From assembly GCA_002197995.1 (NCBI GenBank), contig NGZR01000003.1:2542001-2606000 (forward strand): 64,000 nt of DNA, read 5' to 3'. The notes under the pieces are model-generated. The model did no database searches. It saw nothing but the letters and a program-made list of their open reading frames with translations, and was not told the DNA's origin. The translations under genes were made by a program, and so were the position numbers. Each line of letters begins with the position of its first letter. Positions within the stretch are counted from its first letter, which is position 1. Positions 1 through 12,806 of the stretch are shown here, one piece after another. Origin of the DNA: Gaeumannomyces sp. JS-464. Its lineage: Eukaryota; Ascomycota; Sordariomycetes; Magnaporthales; Magnaporthaceae.

Positions 1-1460
1 GTGTGGCCTGATATTGTCCATCGGAGTTGGGCTCGGAGTCTCTACGATGGTGTGCTGTCCTCGAGCGTAGAACTGTAATAAATCCACTTGCACACATGGA
101 GTAACTGTTCCTCGAGTTCTCAAACGGAATTCATGCTATACAAAGACACAGGACTGACACCGGAAGGTTGATCAGAAAAGAAAAAAAAAAAAGAAAAAAA
201 AGGGGAGGATCCATTCAGTGGCGCAGGGCTGGGTGCTGGGCGGCCAGTCCTTGGGTAACACGGCGTCGATGCATGGACAGAGAAAGTTGTCGAAGATCGT
301 TTGCGGTTCGTTCCACAGACCTGAGTGGTGATTAATTAATTATATCCACCTATCCTCGTTCAAACCAGTTTGGTCGAGGCCAGTCTACGTGCGACCCAAG
401 ATGGCTGGTGGTCGCAGGAGTGGAAGCAAACACATTGATCAATTCCCACTCGCCTACAGCCATGGAATCGATGAATTCATGCCTGTCCAGTTCACCCGCT
501 GAACCTGCAGCAGGCAGCTTCCAGTGCCTTGGCCCCACCGCAGTGGCGGGGCTTCCCGTGGGTGGCTTTCCGGTTTCGCGGTCGCAGCAAGCTTTTGCGG
601 TGGCCGAGGGCGAGGCTGGGATCACGTGACAAGGTTACCTAATCCTGGCCGACACGGCCAACTGCAAAGATGGAGCAAGCACAACAACGGGCACATGAGG
701 AGCAGTTGACCGGCCGCCAACGAGCACCCGCGCCTCTCGCATTCGATATCTTTCGCCCCGAGTATCTATTCGCAACTGCTCGAGCATCCAATTGTCAGTC
801 ATTGTGCATATTCCTTACCCGAGGGTTGTCCGTAGCTCTCCGCGCCTGGCCAGGGCCCCGCTCGGAGCCCAACCCAAGCGCGTGTCAGCAAGTCTTGTCC
901 CAGCCAGCTAGCTGCCATCCATCGCATCCCTTGCCTCAGGCTCAGGCGCATGCTGGCTTCAATTGCCGCTCGCTCACTGGCTGACCTGCTCCCTTGGATT
1001 CTCTCGCAGTTCTTGCAGGCCAGTATACTACCGCACAGGACCCGACTTTCCAACGACAAGGACCGGCGGGATCCAGCCAAAGCCGCCACACGCTGCTCTC
1101 GTCCCCGAGCCCGCCCAATTCCTGGCCGCGATTTGCGCCCTCCCCAAGCTGCGACGCGCGCGTCCGCCGTTGATGGGTCCTCGTCCTTGACCCAAGCCCA
1201 CCACCGCGGCTGCCCGCGAGTAGAGCCGAGTCGCCGACCCGACCGCCGCCGAGACCACAATCGCTTCCACCTCATCCATCTCCATGCGGCACAGGCCGAG
1301 CCCCATGCTCCCACCTCGACCATCGTTCCGGCTTCAGGACAGAGTTGCTTCCCATGCGGATTGAGGCTCTGAATCTCTTCGCTCTTCTCGACGCCGCACC
1401 ACCCCGGCCCTTATCCTGCCAGAGCTCAGCTGCTGCTCGCTCTCCGACAGCCTCACATAG
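1..1460. other. Non-coding: upstream region of the CCR4 gene
   Basis: No convincing protein is seen on either strand. The overlapping short reading frames between about 670 and 1,460 have low-complexity Arg/Pro/Ser composition typical of GC-rich shadow frames. A purine tract of mostly A lies at about 176-202. The last few hundred bases, rich in CCN and TCG, probably include the promoter and 5' leader of CCR4. Confidence 0.5.
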
Positions 1461-3837
1461 ATGGCCGACGGCCCCAGATACCTGCAGCAGTCGACCGGGC
1501 CAGCCTTCTACCAACAACACGCGCCCCAGGAACCACCGCTCCCCAGCGGAGCCCTTCTCCCGTCACTCCTCCATCCTTTTCTCACCACCAACCCGCCATC
1601 ACCGTCACGATCACCAGACCGCCAGGGCGCCCACGCCCAGCCGCTGCAAGGCATGTACAACCATAACCAGCAGCAGGGACACAACTCCCGCCTCAACAAC
1701 AACCCACAGGGCCAGCGCATGCCCATCCACTACAACTTCCAGCAACCCGCCGGCCTGCAGCACCAGTCCCATGCCCAGCACCACCCGAGCCTCCAGCAGG
1801 AGCCCTCGGGCCAGGGTGGCAATGCCGGCGTGCTGGGGCACCACTCGACCTACTCGAGCGGGGTGCTGTCGAACGCGAGTCCCTTCTCCGCCAACCTCCC
1901 CAATGGCCACAACTCGGTTGCCCGGGGCGGCCAGGCACAGCCCATCACCGAGGGCTGGGCCGAGCAGCTTCGGATGTACAAGGACGCCGAGAGGGCCCAC
2001 GCGTCCATGATGGAACAACCCCACTACTACGCCCGCCTCAAGGCTCCGGAGAACCGCAACGCCAACTCCCCCGCCGCTGGCGCGACGTCCACAGCCGAGG
2101 GTGAGGTGGAGGATAGGAGACGGCCTGGGGCCATCCAGATGGGCGCCAAGTCCTCCAAGCAACAATACTGGACGAACCTCGACATGAGCGGCCAACAGAT
2201 CCGGAGCCTCTCCATGAGCCTGTTCAACTATACCTTCCTCCAGGAGCTCTACATCTGCTCCAACAAGCTGACCACCCTGACACCGGCCATTGGAGAACTA
2301 CGCCAGCTGCGCATCCTCGATGCTTCCCACAACCAGCTGACCGATCTGCCTGCCGAGATTGGCATGTGCACGTTCCTCAAGCACCTCCTGCTCTTCAACA
2401 ACCACATCCACACCCTCCCCACGAGATAGGCTCGCTGCATCTCCTCGAGCAGCTGGGAATCGAGGGCAACCCCCTGGACCCCGACACGAAAAACATCATC
2501 AAGACTTCAGGCACAGCACCCTCGTCAAGGACTTCCTCGAAAAGCAGCCTGGTTCGTCGAGTTGGTCCCCTTCTCGTGTAATATGTGGCGCTTGCTGACT
2601 TTGATCTCCGTGGAATCGCAGTCCCCATGCCTCCCCTACCGCGCAAGATGATCACCATCCAAGAAGACGTCTCCCCCAGCTTAGAAAGGATAAAGGTGTT
2701 CTCCTGGAACATACTTGCTAGCAGATACGCGACCGCGATGCTATACGGCTACACTCCGTCTGGAGCTTTGGAATGGGATTACCGGAGGAGGAAGATCTAC
2801 CAGGAGATTCGAGAGCGCGACCCCGATTTCTTGTGCCTCCAGGAGGTCACCACCAACGCTTTCACCGAAGATTTCAGCCCAGAGCTTGCGAGGCAAGATT
2901 ACAAGGGAATCCACTTCCCGCGTACCAAGGCCAGGCTGATGAACGAGAAGGAGGGTGCCAACGTCGATGGCTGCGCGATCTTCTACAAGGGGAGCAAGTT
3001 TATTCTCCTGGACAAGCAGGTCATCGAGATGTCCAACATTGCGCTCAACCGGGCCGACATGAAGACGGGCAACGACATTTTCAACCGGGTCATGCCCAAG
3101 GACAACATCTGCGTCATGGGGTTCTTCGAGAGTCGGCGCACGGGAGCGAGGATGATCGTGATGAATGCGCATCTAGCCTGGGAGGGCACGCTGGCCGACG
3201 TCAAAATCGTGCAGACGGCCATCATGTTGGAGAGTCTGACAAAGTTTGCCGACAAGTATGCGCGCTGGCCTGCTTGCAAGGACAAAAAGATGATCCGGCT
3301 GCCAACGTCAGGCTCGGACGATGGGGAAGGAGAAGACGGAAGCTGGAAGAAGGAGGAGGTTGTGATCGAGCCTGCGCCGTCACAGGAGTATCGCAATAAC
3401 ACGGACATACCCCTGTTTGTGTGCGGCGACTACAACTCGACGGCCAATAGTGGCGTGTTTGAGCTCTTGTCCAAGGGGCGGCTCGCGCCGGACCACCCGG
3501 AGCTGGCCAAGCATTCGTACGGACTGTTCACGCGCGACGGCATCGAACACCCCTTCAGCCTGCGATCGTCGTACCAGCCGCTGGTGGGGACGCCGGACGA
3601 GATGCCCTTCACCAACTACGTGCCCGACTTTGCCACAACGTGATCGACTACATATGGTACTCGTCCAACAACCTCGAGGTGGTGGAGCTGCTGGGCCCCC
3701 CGGACGCGCAGCACCTGAAGCGTGTCCCCGGGTTCCCCAACTACCATTTCCCGTCGGACCATGTCCAGATCATGGCCGAGTTCGTCATCAAGGCACGGAA
3801 GGACAAGAAGGGCGGCGGGCAAGCGTCGTCATCTTGA
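1461..3837 (+). CDS. ccr4: CCR4-type poly(A) exoribonuclease, catalytic subunit of CCR4-NOT (with three frame breaks)
   Basis: Catalytic deadenylase that shortens mRNA poly(A) tails as part of CCR4-NOT. The start ATG at 1461 opens a Gln/Pro/Asn-rich N-terminus (about residues 1-230). Leucine-rich repeats follow (LQELYICSNKLTTL, LRILDASHNQLTDLP), then the endonuclease/exonuclease/phosphatase domain from about 2,690 (KVFSWNILASRYAT, DFLCLQEV, a predicted catalytic Glu, DGCAIFYKGSKF, VCGDYNST, and YHFPSDHVQIMAEF near the end). An intron at 2552-2621 joins cleanly (KQP | VPMPPLPRKM). Reading continues only by changing frame near 2420, near 2514 and near 3637; each is explained by one missing base (for example, one A lost before GTGATCGACTAC). 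Because homology is uninterrupted and the gene is highly conserved, consensus errors are more likely than a pseudogene. Stop at 3835-3837. Family identity is very secure. Confidence 0.93.
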
Positions 3838-5659
3838 GCTGGGTTCTGTTCTCTGGTTCTATTTTCCTTCTCCCCGTTGTCTTTTTTACCATCGCGCACT
3901 TGTTCTTTCGTTCGCTTTTTGGATCGTTCCGGTTAGTCTAGAAGAAAAATGAAGGCCCGCCCGTCATTTTCTTGATCCGTCGGTTCTCCGTTTCTTTCTT
4001 CTGTTTGTCGTACCTACGCGGTCATCTCTTCCCTTCTGTGGCGGCTTCCGCCGTGGAGGTCTCTTTTCTTTCTTCTTTCTTTTTTTTTTGTCGCGCCCGC
4101 CAACCGACACGACAAGCCTTGAATCTTTTGCCACAGGGTTTTTTACTTGTGGTTTTTGATTGGGGCTGGCGGTTTCTGGATCTCGGTAACAAAATCAGCC
4201 ACGCACTGAATGGGACATGTCCTGCAGGATCAAAGGGGAGTCAAGGTCACGTCGTCAATGGAAGGGTGGTGTTTTTTTGCCATGCGTCTCTCGTCGTCAC
4301 TTTCTGTGGGAGCAATATGGAAAATGGAAAAGAGGGTTTGTTTCACCTCGCGCGGAACATGGTGGTGGGATGGATGGGGGAAGGGGGAAGGACGGGAAAG
4401 GGGGGGCCGGCTACACTACGGTGGGTGCAAAGGATCTGGAATATTGCCGCAACAAACACGACATTGTCTATTTTCCCGTGAAGCTTGGCTTCTAACGAGA
4501 GATGCGTCTCATGTCGTCTATCCTCTACTACTCTCGTTTGTTTTTGTTTCTTTTTTTTTTTCTTCTTTTTCTTCCTTTTCCCTTCTTCCCGATCCTCCTC
4601 CACCTTTTCCCATATCCTCTCTGCTGCTCTGAGCGTGTCGTCAAGGCGGGGTTAGCACCAGCGTAGGCGACGGCGTCTGATGGGGAAATGATACAGCTGT
4701 ACGAATATACGTTCTCCGCCTTCTGTTTTATGATTCATTCATTTCATGTCACGCGATCGCCCTGGTCCGCCTTTGGCATTCTTTGCTTTCTCTTCACTCT
4801 TTTTGGGTACCTACGTACGTGCGTCCCACGGCCCGTTTCCAATAAACAGCGGCCCGTGATTGAAACACACGCTGGGGACTGTGACCCTTTTGCTGCATGT
4901 CGTGCCATGTCTTACTACTGGCCTTCCACAATTGGAGCCCTGTTGCAGGCGGCGCATGCGGGTTCCTTTGCTGAGCACCTGCCACCAACAATCAGAGCCT
5001 CGAAATCCGACAGAGCATGGGTGGGCAGTCCGATTGGCGTAAAAAAATAAAAAATAAAAATAAAAAACGGCGGGGCAAGAGTAAGCTGCAGGCAGTTCCA
5101 AAATGTTAGCCGCACGGGATGGGGCCAGTTGCCTTGTGGGTCTGCGGCACAGAGGTGAGGAGGTCAGGGGAATTGGTGGCGCAATCCGGCCGAGTGGGCA
5201 TATTCCGCAAGAGACGCTCAACCCATCATCCGTTGCAGCACAAGGATGATCACAGGGCGACGACAAGAACGAGAACAGCACATTGCAAGTAGCGAGCGTG
5301 GTTGGTGGGCCAGATTCAGTATTGCGTGTTTCTGTACTGTGAGACCAAGGAAAACAAAGACAAAATGAAACCCAAACGCCATGAAATGAAGAAAAAAACA
5401 GACTCCGATGGATGCTATGCAAACCTCTATGGGCGGAGGTCGGATGCGAAGGGGGGGGGGGGAAACAGGAAGAACAAAGGCAGAAACGTTTCTCCTCAAG
5501 CGGCGTATTTCCCGAAAAGGGGAACAGGCGAAGACTGATGGGTGTTGTGGTACAAGCAGCAAGACGCCGAGGCTGCTGCGCTGTTGTTGGAAGTTGTCTC
5601 CGCGGTGGGAAAGGGCAAGGCCGGGATATAAAAAGGGGGGAATAAAAAGCAACCCGTGT
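3838..5659. other. Non-coding: convergent 3' region between CCR4 and the Arg/Ser-rich gene
   Basis: No supportable gene. The interval holds T-rich stretches (about 3,880-4,100 and 4,530-4,620) after the CCR4 stop and A-rich stretches (5,040-5,070, 5,340-5,400) before the opposing gene's end. This is consistent with 3' UTRs and poly(A)-site sequence of two convergent genes. A G9-type run lies near 5,450. Confidence 0.45.
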
Positions 5660-6702
5660 TTATTTGGAGTTGCGTCGGCTTGCGTCCCTGCGGCAGGCAG
5701 CGCAGTCGTCCTCGTCCGAGGGCAGCGGGAGCTGTGCCTGACCCTCCAGCGGGCGCCGTCGCCCCTCTCGAGCTCGCGGCCGCGCTCGAAGAAGTCCTCG
5801 GTGTTGGCGGGCGAGGCGTCGGAGTAGGTGACGGCGCGCCTCCTGCCGCCGGCCCGGACGGCCTCGCGCTCCATCTGGGGGCTGTCGGTGATGCCGAGGC
5901 CGCTCAGGGTGCTGGCGCGGGACCTGTTGCCGCTGCGGGGGAGGACAGGGGCTTGTCGCGGGAGGGGGCAGCAGGTAAGGGGTGGGAGGGCGGGCCAGGA
6001 CGGAGCGCTCCGAATCGGAGCCGCAGTCACGGCGCTCGCCGTGGTGCGGGTGGTCGCGGTCCTTGCGGGGCGAGCGGTCGAAGCGGACGCGCTTGGTGTC
6101 GTAGCCGGTCGCGTCGCTCTCGGTACGGCGGTGGCCGCGCGAGGGGCGGGGAGACTGGCGGGGGGACGAGGAGCCCTCGCGTTGCTCGCGCTCGTGGTGC
6201 GAGACGGTGTGGCGGCGGCGCGAGGGCTGGGGCTCGCGGTTGCGCGAGTCGTCCCGGTTGCGGGACGAGCCCTGGCTGCTCTTGCGGCTGCGCTCACGGC
6301 TGCGCTCACGGCTGGCACGCTCGCGCTGGCGGAGGAGCTTGAGGTGGGTCTTGACCTTGGTGATGGCCATGCCTATGGTGATATTGTCAGGTACATGTAT
6401 TCAAAGCAAGAGACAAAGGTAAACGGATGACGGGGGATAAACTTACAGTCCTTCTCAGCGACACCAGTCAGCAGCCTGTCGTACCACTCATCGCGCTCGC
6501 GGCGGGTCAGGAGTCCGTCGGAGTAGGCGACCTGGAGGTCCTCGGCCAGCTGGACAACCTCGTCGGAGTCATCGGCGATGGTGGTCTCGGCACGCTTCTT
6601 GCGAACCATGCGGGACAGCTCCCAGCTGGTCTTGACGGCCGTGATGACCGAGCCGCAGGTAGCCACGGCGGCAATCTTGGGGAGGAGAACAGCAGCGGCC
6701 AT
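5660..6702 (-). CDS. Conserved hypothetical protein with Arg/Ser-rich middle region
   Basis: The start at 6702 gives an N-terminus with a short hydrophobic stretch (MAAAVLLPKIAAVATCGSVI), then a charged segment with DEVVQLAEDLQVAYSDG and RRERDEWYDRLLTGVAEKD. An intron at 6373-6446 (GTAAGT...CATAG on the minus strand) joins it to a second exon starting MAITKVKTHLKLLRQRERAS. That exon becomes strongly Arg/Ser-rich (SRERSRERSRKSS), like RS-type low-complexity proteins. Reading appears to leave frame near 5,950 (SGNRSRASTLSGLGITDSPQ lies in another frame) and return near 5,755, ending SDEDDCAACRRDASRRNSK with a stop at 5660. I do not recognise the family. RS-like composition could suggest RNA-binding partners, but that is inference. 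The C-terminal structure is uncertain. Confidence 0.6.
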
Positions 6703-9700
6703 TTTGAATCCTTGAATACGATCTTGAGAACGAGGAAATGTTTCAAAGGGAGGAGGAGGGGAGGGTGTGTAAGTGAAACACGCAGAGACCCAAACAAACA
6801 AGACGTTAGGAAAAGAGGATAATAGGAAACGACCAAAAGTGGACCTAGGAAAGGACGAAGGAAAAGAAGCAAGAGGGAAGAAACGGGAAGGAAACTTCGA
6901 TCTTGAGCCGACCCAAGGACGAGCGTAGAACACTGGCTGGTGAGGAGCAGGTCGAGTCTGGAGCGGTAAGGCTGGGTGCGGCCACGTTAAATATCAGCGT
7001 CGGCCGGGGCGAGATAAGCAAAGACGACCCCCCACCCCACCCGGCAGTCCTCGGATGCCTGTCGTGCTTCAGGGTGCTGGTCGGACAGGCGCTGCCGGGA
7101 CCCGGGCAGGGCAGAGAGTCGTGCGCGGCGGGCGGCTGCGTTTGGGCGTTGGAACCTCGAGGCGCCTGTGCTTGTTGCGAACGCCCTCTTGGGAACTGTA
7201 CTAAGATTAGTGTGTGAGCTGCGCCTTACTACGCGGGGCGATCCGTGCAGGATCTGGGAGCAACGTGCCAGATTTGTGGGCCCCTTCCCTTCTGGGCTTC
7301 TGGCACTGGAAAGGGGAACTGGGGGCCTCCCCACAGTGGCGTCCACAGCGGGGCCCAGCCGCTGCCGCGCTCTGGTTTCTCTTGGTCGCTTGACCAGAGA
7401 GGGTTGGATCCTGTCCACCGCATTGAAACGGTCGATATGTATAGACGCTTTTTTTCTGGGGCCTTGACTCGGCGCGCCTGTCTCTTGTGCACGCACGCAC
7501 ACGCTCTCTCCGTACTGGCAAGCTGCTAGCCGAGCCATCCGATGTGGGATGTGGGCGGGTGGAAGCGGGAGACGTCCAACCCGGATTTCTGGGCTGCACA
7601 ACAAGCACGCACGGGGAGGCGGCCAAGCAAATAGGGGGAGTGGGAACCGCTCCGTCCCTCACAAGGCGTCGCGAGACCTTGGCGGGAACATGCCTGGCGC
7701 ATTCTCCGTCGACGGCACTGGATGGCCCGCCTCATGCCTCTCACCACGGTGGCGTGGTTGAGCCGCTGCACGTCTTGTGCGGGACAATCCATCGATCGCC
7801 ATGCTTCCGTCGAGGCTAGTGCACACCCACGGTGACCGTTCCTGAGCCATGATGCATTCCTGACCGGGCCGTGGTCCACTTCACTCGCTGCTGCGCTTCT
7901 CTCGCCAGAACGATCGAAGAAAAATGTGGGGCGGCGTTGGTCGGAGGATTTCGCCTGTCGGGTCTATGTTTGCCAGTCGCTGCCAGTTGAGATGTCAAGC
8001 ACGGCCACAAGGCATTGTCCGAGCCGCCGATTACTGAGGCAGGCATCACCCAAAGTCCGGGCGGAGGAACAGCGACGCCTCGTGCCATTGAGAATTGCGC
8101 CGACCATCCGGGTCTTTGTGGGCAGGGCAGGCCAGCTTGATTCACCCTCGTGGCAGCCACCTTAATTGATGCTGTATGTGCACACAGGATGGAGGGACCA
8201 AGGAAAGGTATGTGGCTGATCGGGAGAATAAATAGAAGCACGTGGCGAATGCCCAGGTTGGAAATCCGCGGGAGTCGCGCTATGCACGTGTGCACTAAAA
8301 GAAGAATCCCAACCCAAAACCTTGTTATTTTGGACGAAGCCTTTTTTGCTCTTGGATTCCCCGATTGCATGCCTCTCTGGGATGAGGGTAGTATTGTGTC
8401 GCGCGTGTGCACATAGCATTTCGCCTCTCGATGCGACCTTAGCGCCTCGGCTGCCGTCGTCCAGCTTCATTTCGCCTTCGAAAGCTTCAAGTTCTGACAG
8501 CCAACCACCGTCTTAGTCGACACCTGCCAGCAAGTGTCCACCTGGAGCCAACAGCACCTAGGGATTGTTCCCCACGCTCACTGGATGATGGCTGGGAAGG
8601 GAGGTTGGAGGCAGACGGTTTTTGTGAGATCCATACGCCGTACAGTAAGTTCGGGGTTGCATTTTACGTGGTGATGGGCCCGCCATCTTTCCCCCCTGGC
8701 TCTCTCTTGCTTGTCTCGGGAGATAACATCCCTCTTGTTCGCTCGCAACGCATTCGGTGATAGCATGGACTCGGGGGCACTGCATGCTGCTCTGGTTGCA
8801 CTCGACTCGCATCTCCAGACATGGATCGCTCGCCTGACTCGGCTCGACGAACCACCGCCGAACACATCCGCTCAGGTGAAGGCGCCAGAGGGCTCCAAAT
8901 AAAATCGATCGAGACGATGCTGTATTCCCAAGATTCCCATCCATGTGCTCACAACACCAGTCCCTGCATTTTGATTCTCAACAAGTCAGGCTAGCAGCAC
9001 CCTAGCTCGCCCTATGACACAGACAGGGCTGCTGCGATGACCTCGTCGGCAATGCCGCCATCCTTACCCGAAATCTTGAGGCCTCTTGTCTCGTCTCATG
9101 TCTTTGCTGGGCGCCCAGTCTCTCAAACCTAGGGGCGCTGTGCGATCCCCTCTAGTGGGAGACTTTAAGGAGAATCCATGTGGTGTTTGTGTCTGGCCCG
9201 CACATAAATGCTCTGGCCAACAGAGCGAGTCAGATACGTCTCCTATTCTCCATGGAGCAGACTTCTCCGGGCCAGGATACCTCTTCATCTTCGGGAATTG
9301 TCCTCCTTGCCGTGGATAGCGTAAGCCACCTGCCCATCTACCCACGAAGCTACGGACGACTGGGCCTGGGGAGACCTCGCTTAGCCTTATGCACTGAGTT
9401 GGGACGAGCAGGCATGTCGGCTTGGATACCATCTCTGTACATACAGAGTCCACCCGTCGTTGTGCCTCTCCTGAGAAAGCCTCGCACTCAGCCAGCTTGG
9501 AGCGTCTCCGCGGAGCTTCACGCTACTCTGGGACACGGCAGTCAATCCCGATCTGCTTTGGTCTGGCCTTACCACCACACACTTCTGCTGTACATACACA
9601 AGGGGCCTTTGGCTTGCGGGTGGGAGCATGTTTCATTCAATTCCTACGTAATTGATTCTCCTACTGTAGACTTTATATATACATACACTCATGATGTGTG

Positions 9701-10857
9701 GGACTCCCGTGACCAGCTGGTCGGATCAAATTCCATCAGCCAGGCCTGGAATCTCCTCACTAAGCCCCAATATGCTCTACATGTCTCGCACATGCCGGAA
9801 TGCCTGTCTACCTGACGGATGCCCGCGTCTCAGCCCCCCTGCTTAGCTATTGAATATTTCTCGGAGCGCGGGATATGATGTAGCATATGCTCTTGCGTGC
9901 AGTCCTTTTGTGATGCAGTCCTTTTGCCAGGGCTTGAGGCTTGATATCCGGCATCTCTCACTCTCTCGCCCTCGGGAGCCTACGCTCGGGCGCCGTTAGA
10001 CATTTGGCAGGGAGGAGCCGTGCAGATCGCAGGGAAGCTCCAGAGGTAAACCTTGCGTGCCGACACCATCGACTCAGCTAGCCTCATGACCTCCGGTCTG
10101 TGGGATAGGTTGTTTGGTTTCGCAATATTTACCTCCCCTCCACCGGGGAGCTGCAGCTCCGTCGTGGCTCTAAAGCTACAAGGGAGCTCGCCGATTCCCG
10201 GCACTCATGCCACAGTAGGGTAGATAGCCAGGCAGATATGCACGGGGGACACCGGTATGGTGTTTATCGTCTGGCTGCCGATTCTTACTTACACTGTTTG
10301 GTGTGTGCGTGGCCGAGGTACATTGGCACACAAACCTGCCATTTTGTGACGATTCTTCGTATATTTGCCTCCCTTGGTCACCGTACACTTTCAGAAATTC
10401 TGCGGCGGTTGACTCGGGAAGCTTCATGTGTTGAGAGGAGCATCTCCCCATCACCCGCTTCCCGGATGTCTGCCGCTCCCGCCTGGGTTGTGGCTCTATG
10501 TAGAGCTGACCACCCCCCACGCTTACGGGGTAAAACGCGAGCTGGATCTGACGGTTTCCCCGGCTCGCTGTAGTGCTTTTTGTCTCGAAGGAGCCAGTTG
10601 CATTCGCCGCGGAGCCCGGGAAACTTCTCTCCCAACATCTCACCTGGGATCTTACGCATTTTTCAACCCCGAATTCTCGTACATTTGCCACGGATATCCC
10701 ATTTATACACGGGCTGCCCGGCCCAGACACCATAGCGTCACGACGTTGCTACTTGCCCTAAATGATTCACCACTGGACTACGAGGAGCGCTTGCATACTT
10801 TGCTGACATCCAGCTTTCCTTACCGCCGGCTGGGCGGACGCTCGAAAGGGCGGGGCG
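6703..10857. other. Gene-free interval of about 4.15 kb
   Basis: I see no protein with recognisable motifs and no tRNA fold. The segment between 6,703 and about 7,000 should hold the promoter of the minus-strand Arg/Ser gene. The remainder has ordinary complexity and lacks long tandem repeats or transposon-like frames. A non-coding RNA, or an old decayed element, cannot be excluded by eye. Confidence 0.4.
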
Positions 10858-12806
10858 ATGTCGCCACTGAATGTGCTCGAGGCCGCCAGGGATGACCAGG
10901 CCGAGGCTTATACCATCTTTTTGGTGGAGCACACGACGGACACCATATCACCGCTCCCGACATTGCTGAAGAGGGGCTTCATTGCCATCACGATCTGCGG
11001 GCTCCTATCCTTCCTGACGACCTTCTCGCTGCTCGTATATTTGTCGTACATGTTGGTTCGGTGGTACGTCCGTCCGCCACCGCGATCGCCAGCGCCGGGG
11101 CCGGCCATCTCGAGCAGGCGCCGGGAGCGAGCGGCGGAGACGAACCGGGTGCCCGGCGTTTACCTCTGCCCCAAGACGGCCGACGAGGAAGACGAGGCTG
11201 CCGTTGCCGACGTGAAGGCCTCGTCGCTCAGGGAACGGCTCCGGCGGGACCCGCCCAACCAGTTCCTCATTCTCATCTACAACCTTGTGCTGGCGGACGT
11301 TCAGCAGGCCATCGGCTTCACCATCAGCCTGGTCTGGCTTGCTGCGGACCAGGCAAGGTCGGGCGGCCGGCTGTGCTGGATGCAGGGCTGGTTCATCTCG
11401 GCGGGCGACCTCGGCTCGAGCCTGTTTATCTGCGCCATTGCCATCCACACGTATCTGGCCATTATCCACAACTACAGGCTTCCATCTTGGGCCTTCTACC
11501 TCGCGATCGGTCTGCTGTGGGGATTCAACTACCTGGTCGCCATCCTGGGCATCGTGATCGATCGGCACAGGGCTGCCCCGGGTGGTTTGTATACCCGCGT
11601 GATGGCTTGGGTAAGATCCTTCTTTCCACGCACGCCGAAAGCCGCAATTTCAGCTTCCCTCCCGATATACGCTCAGCCGCTGATGTAGTTAACCATGCAA
11701 CCGTTTCCATGAACCCCCCCTTGCAGTGCTGGGTTAATACGGCCTACGATGACTTGAGGCTCGGCTTGCATTATGCCTGGATTCATATATCCCTGGCACT
11801 CACAACAGCAATCTACATCTACATATTCGCATACTTGCACATCCACCAAAACAGGCTCATAAAAGCCGGCTTCCGCCGCATGTCGGGGGCGACAGAAAAC
11901 TACCGGCTGGGCAGGCGACCCAGCGCGCAGCCCCTGAGGTCGCCCGCAACTCTCACCTCTACGACCGACAGTGACGGCGGCGCCACAAACATGGACAACA
12001 GCCACCCGCCCACCCCGGCCGCCTTCCCGCCGCAGTGCCGCCGCCACGACCAAGACGGCTGGCCCGACCAACACCATCAGCAACACCCGCGGCCGACGCC
12101 GGCGGCCCCCGAGCCGCAGGGCTGGCGGCACCGCACGTTCCTGCTGTACCCCGTCATCTACGTGCTCTGCACGGCGCCGCTGGCCATGGCGCGGGCGCGC
12201 AGCATCGGCGACGGCGACGTGCCGCTCGGCTTCTTCACCTTTGCGGGCGCCATGATCACCTCGACCGGCTTCCTGGACGTGCTGCTGTACTCGTGGACCC
12301 GCCGCGCCATCGTCTTCTCGGCCGGCGCCCGCCCGCCCGGCCAGGACCTGGGCCTCGTCACCTTCAACTTTATGCGCACCCCGCCCGGCCGCAGGCTCGG
12401 CAACGTCGTCTACGTGAGCGGCGGGGCCGGCGCGGGCGCGGGCGCCGGAGCGACGTCTGCAGGAGGTGCTGGTGGGCTGCGCACCCCGGCCGCCGCCACC
12501 CCTGCGGCCAACTTCACCACGCCCATCTACGGCAACAGCAGCAGCAGCAGAGGCAGCAAGGGGCCCCGTGCCGGCGGGCCGTCGGGGCCGAGACGGGCTC
12601 AGCGACAACAGGATCGGCGGCGCCATCGGGAGCATCACCTACCCCGCGGCGACTGGGACGGGCTCCTCGGGATGACGATCCAGTGCGAGACGGTCACCTC
12701 GGTCTCCGTCGAAGTGAACCCAGACGTCATCAAGATGTCGGGCCTGAGCCTAGCGAGCAGGGCCCCGACCGAGGGGGAGGCGAGCTCCTCCAACACCCAC
12801 GGGTGA
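10858..12806 (+). CDS. Fungal G-protein-coupled receptor, Git3/cAMP-receptor-like
   Basis: Predicted plasma-membrane receptor of 610 residues in two exons (10858-11610 and 11727-12806; intron 11611-11726, GTAAGA...TTGCAG, frame preserved). Helices seen: TM1 about 41-67, TM2 about 136-160 (ILIYNLVLADVQQAIGF), TM3 about 177-203 (after a conserved-looking CWMQGWF), TM4 (FYLAIGLLWGFNYLVAILGI), TM5 at the start of exon 2 (WIHISLALTTAIYIYIFAYL), TM6 about 389-410 and TM7 about 418-445. A long Pro/Gln/His-rich third cytoplasmic loop separates TM5 and TM6, as in Git3-like fungal receptors. The tail is Gly/Ala/Ser-rich. Family assignment rests on topology and the NLVLADxQQ motif. The ligand is unknown; a nutrient or carbon signal acting through G-alpha/cAMP would be usual for the family. 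One of the few long genes here without a frame break. Confidence 0.8.

Noticed and set aside
1611..2195. 194-codon minus-strand frame opposite CCR4
   Set aside because: Shadow of the Gln/Pro-rich CCR4 N-terminus.
5218..6318. 366-codon minus-strand frame starting inside the Arg/Ser gene
   Set aside because: Only part of it (about 5,750-5,950) looks coding and it continues the Arg/Ser protein after a frame break. The rest is non-coding.
11673..12638. 321-codon minus-strand frame opposite the receptor gene
   Set aside because: Antisense shadow of the receptor's second exon, with Arg/Gly/Ala-rich composition and no motif.
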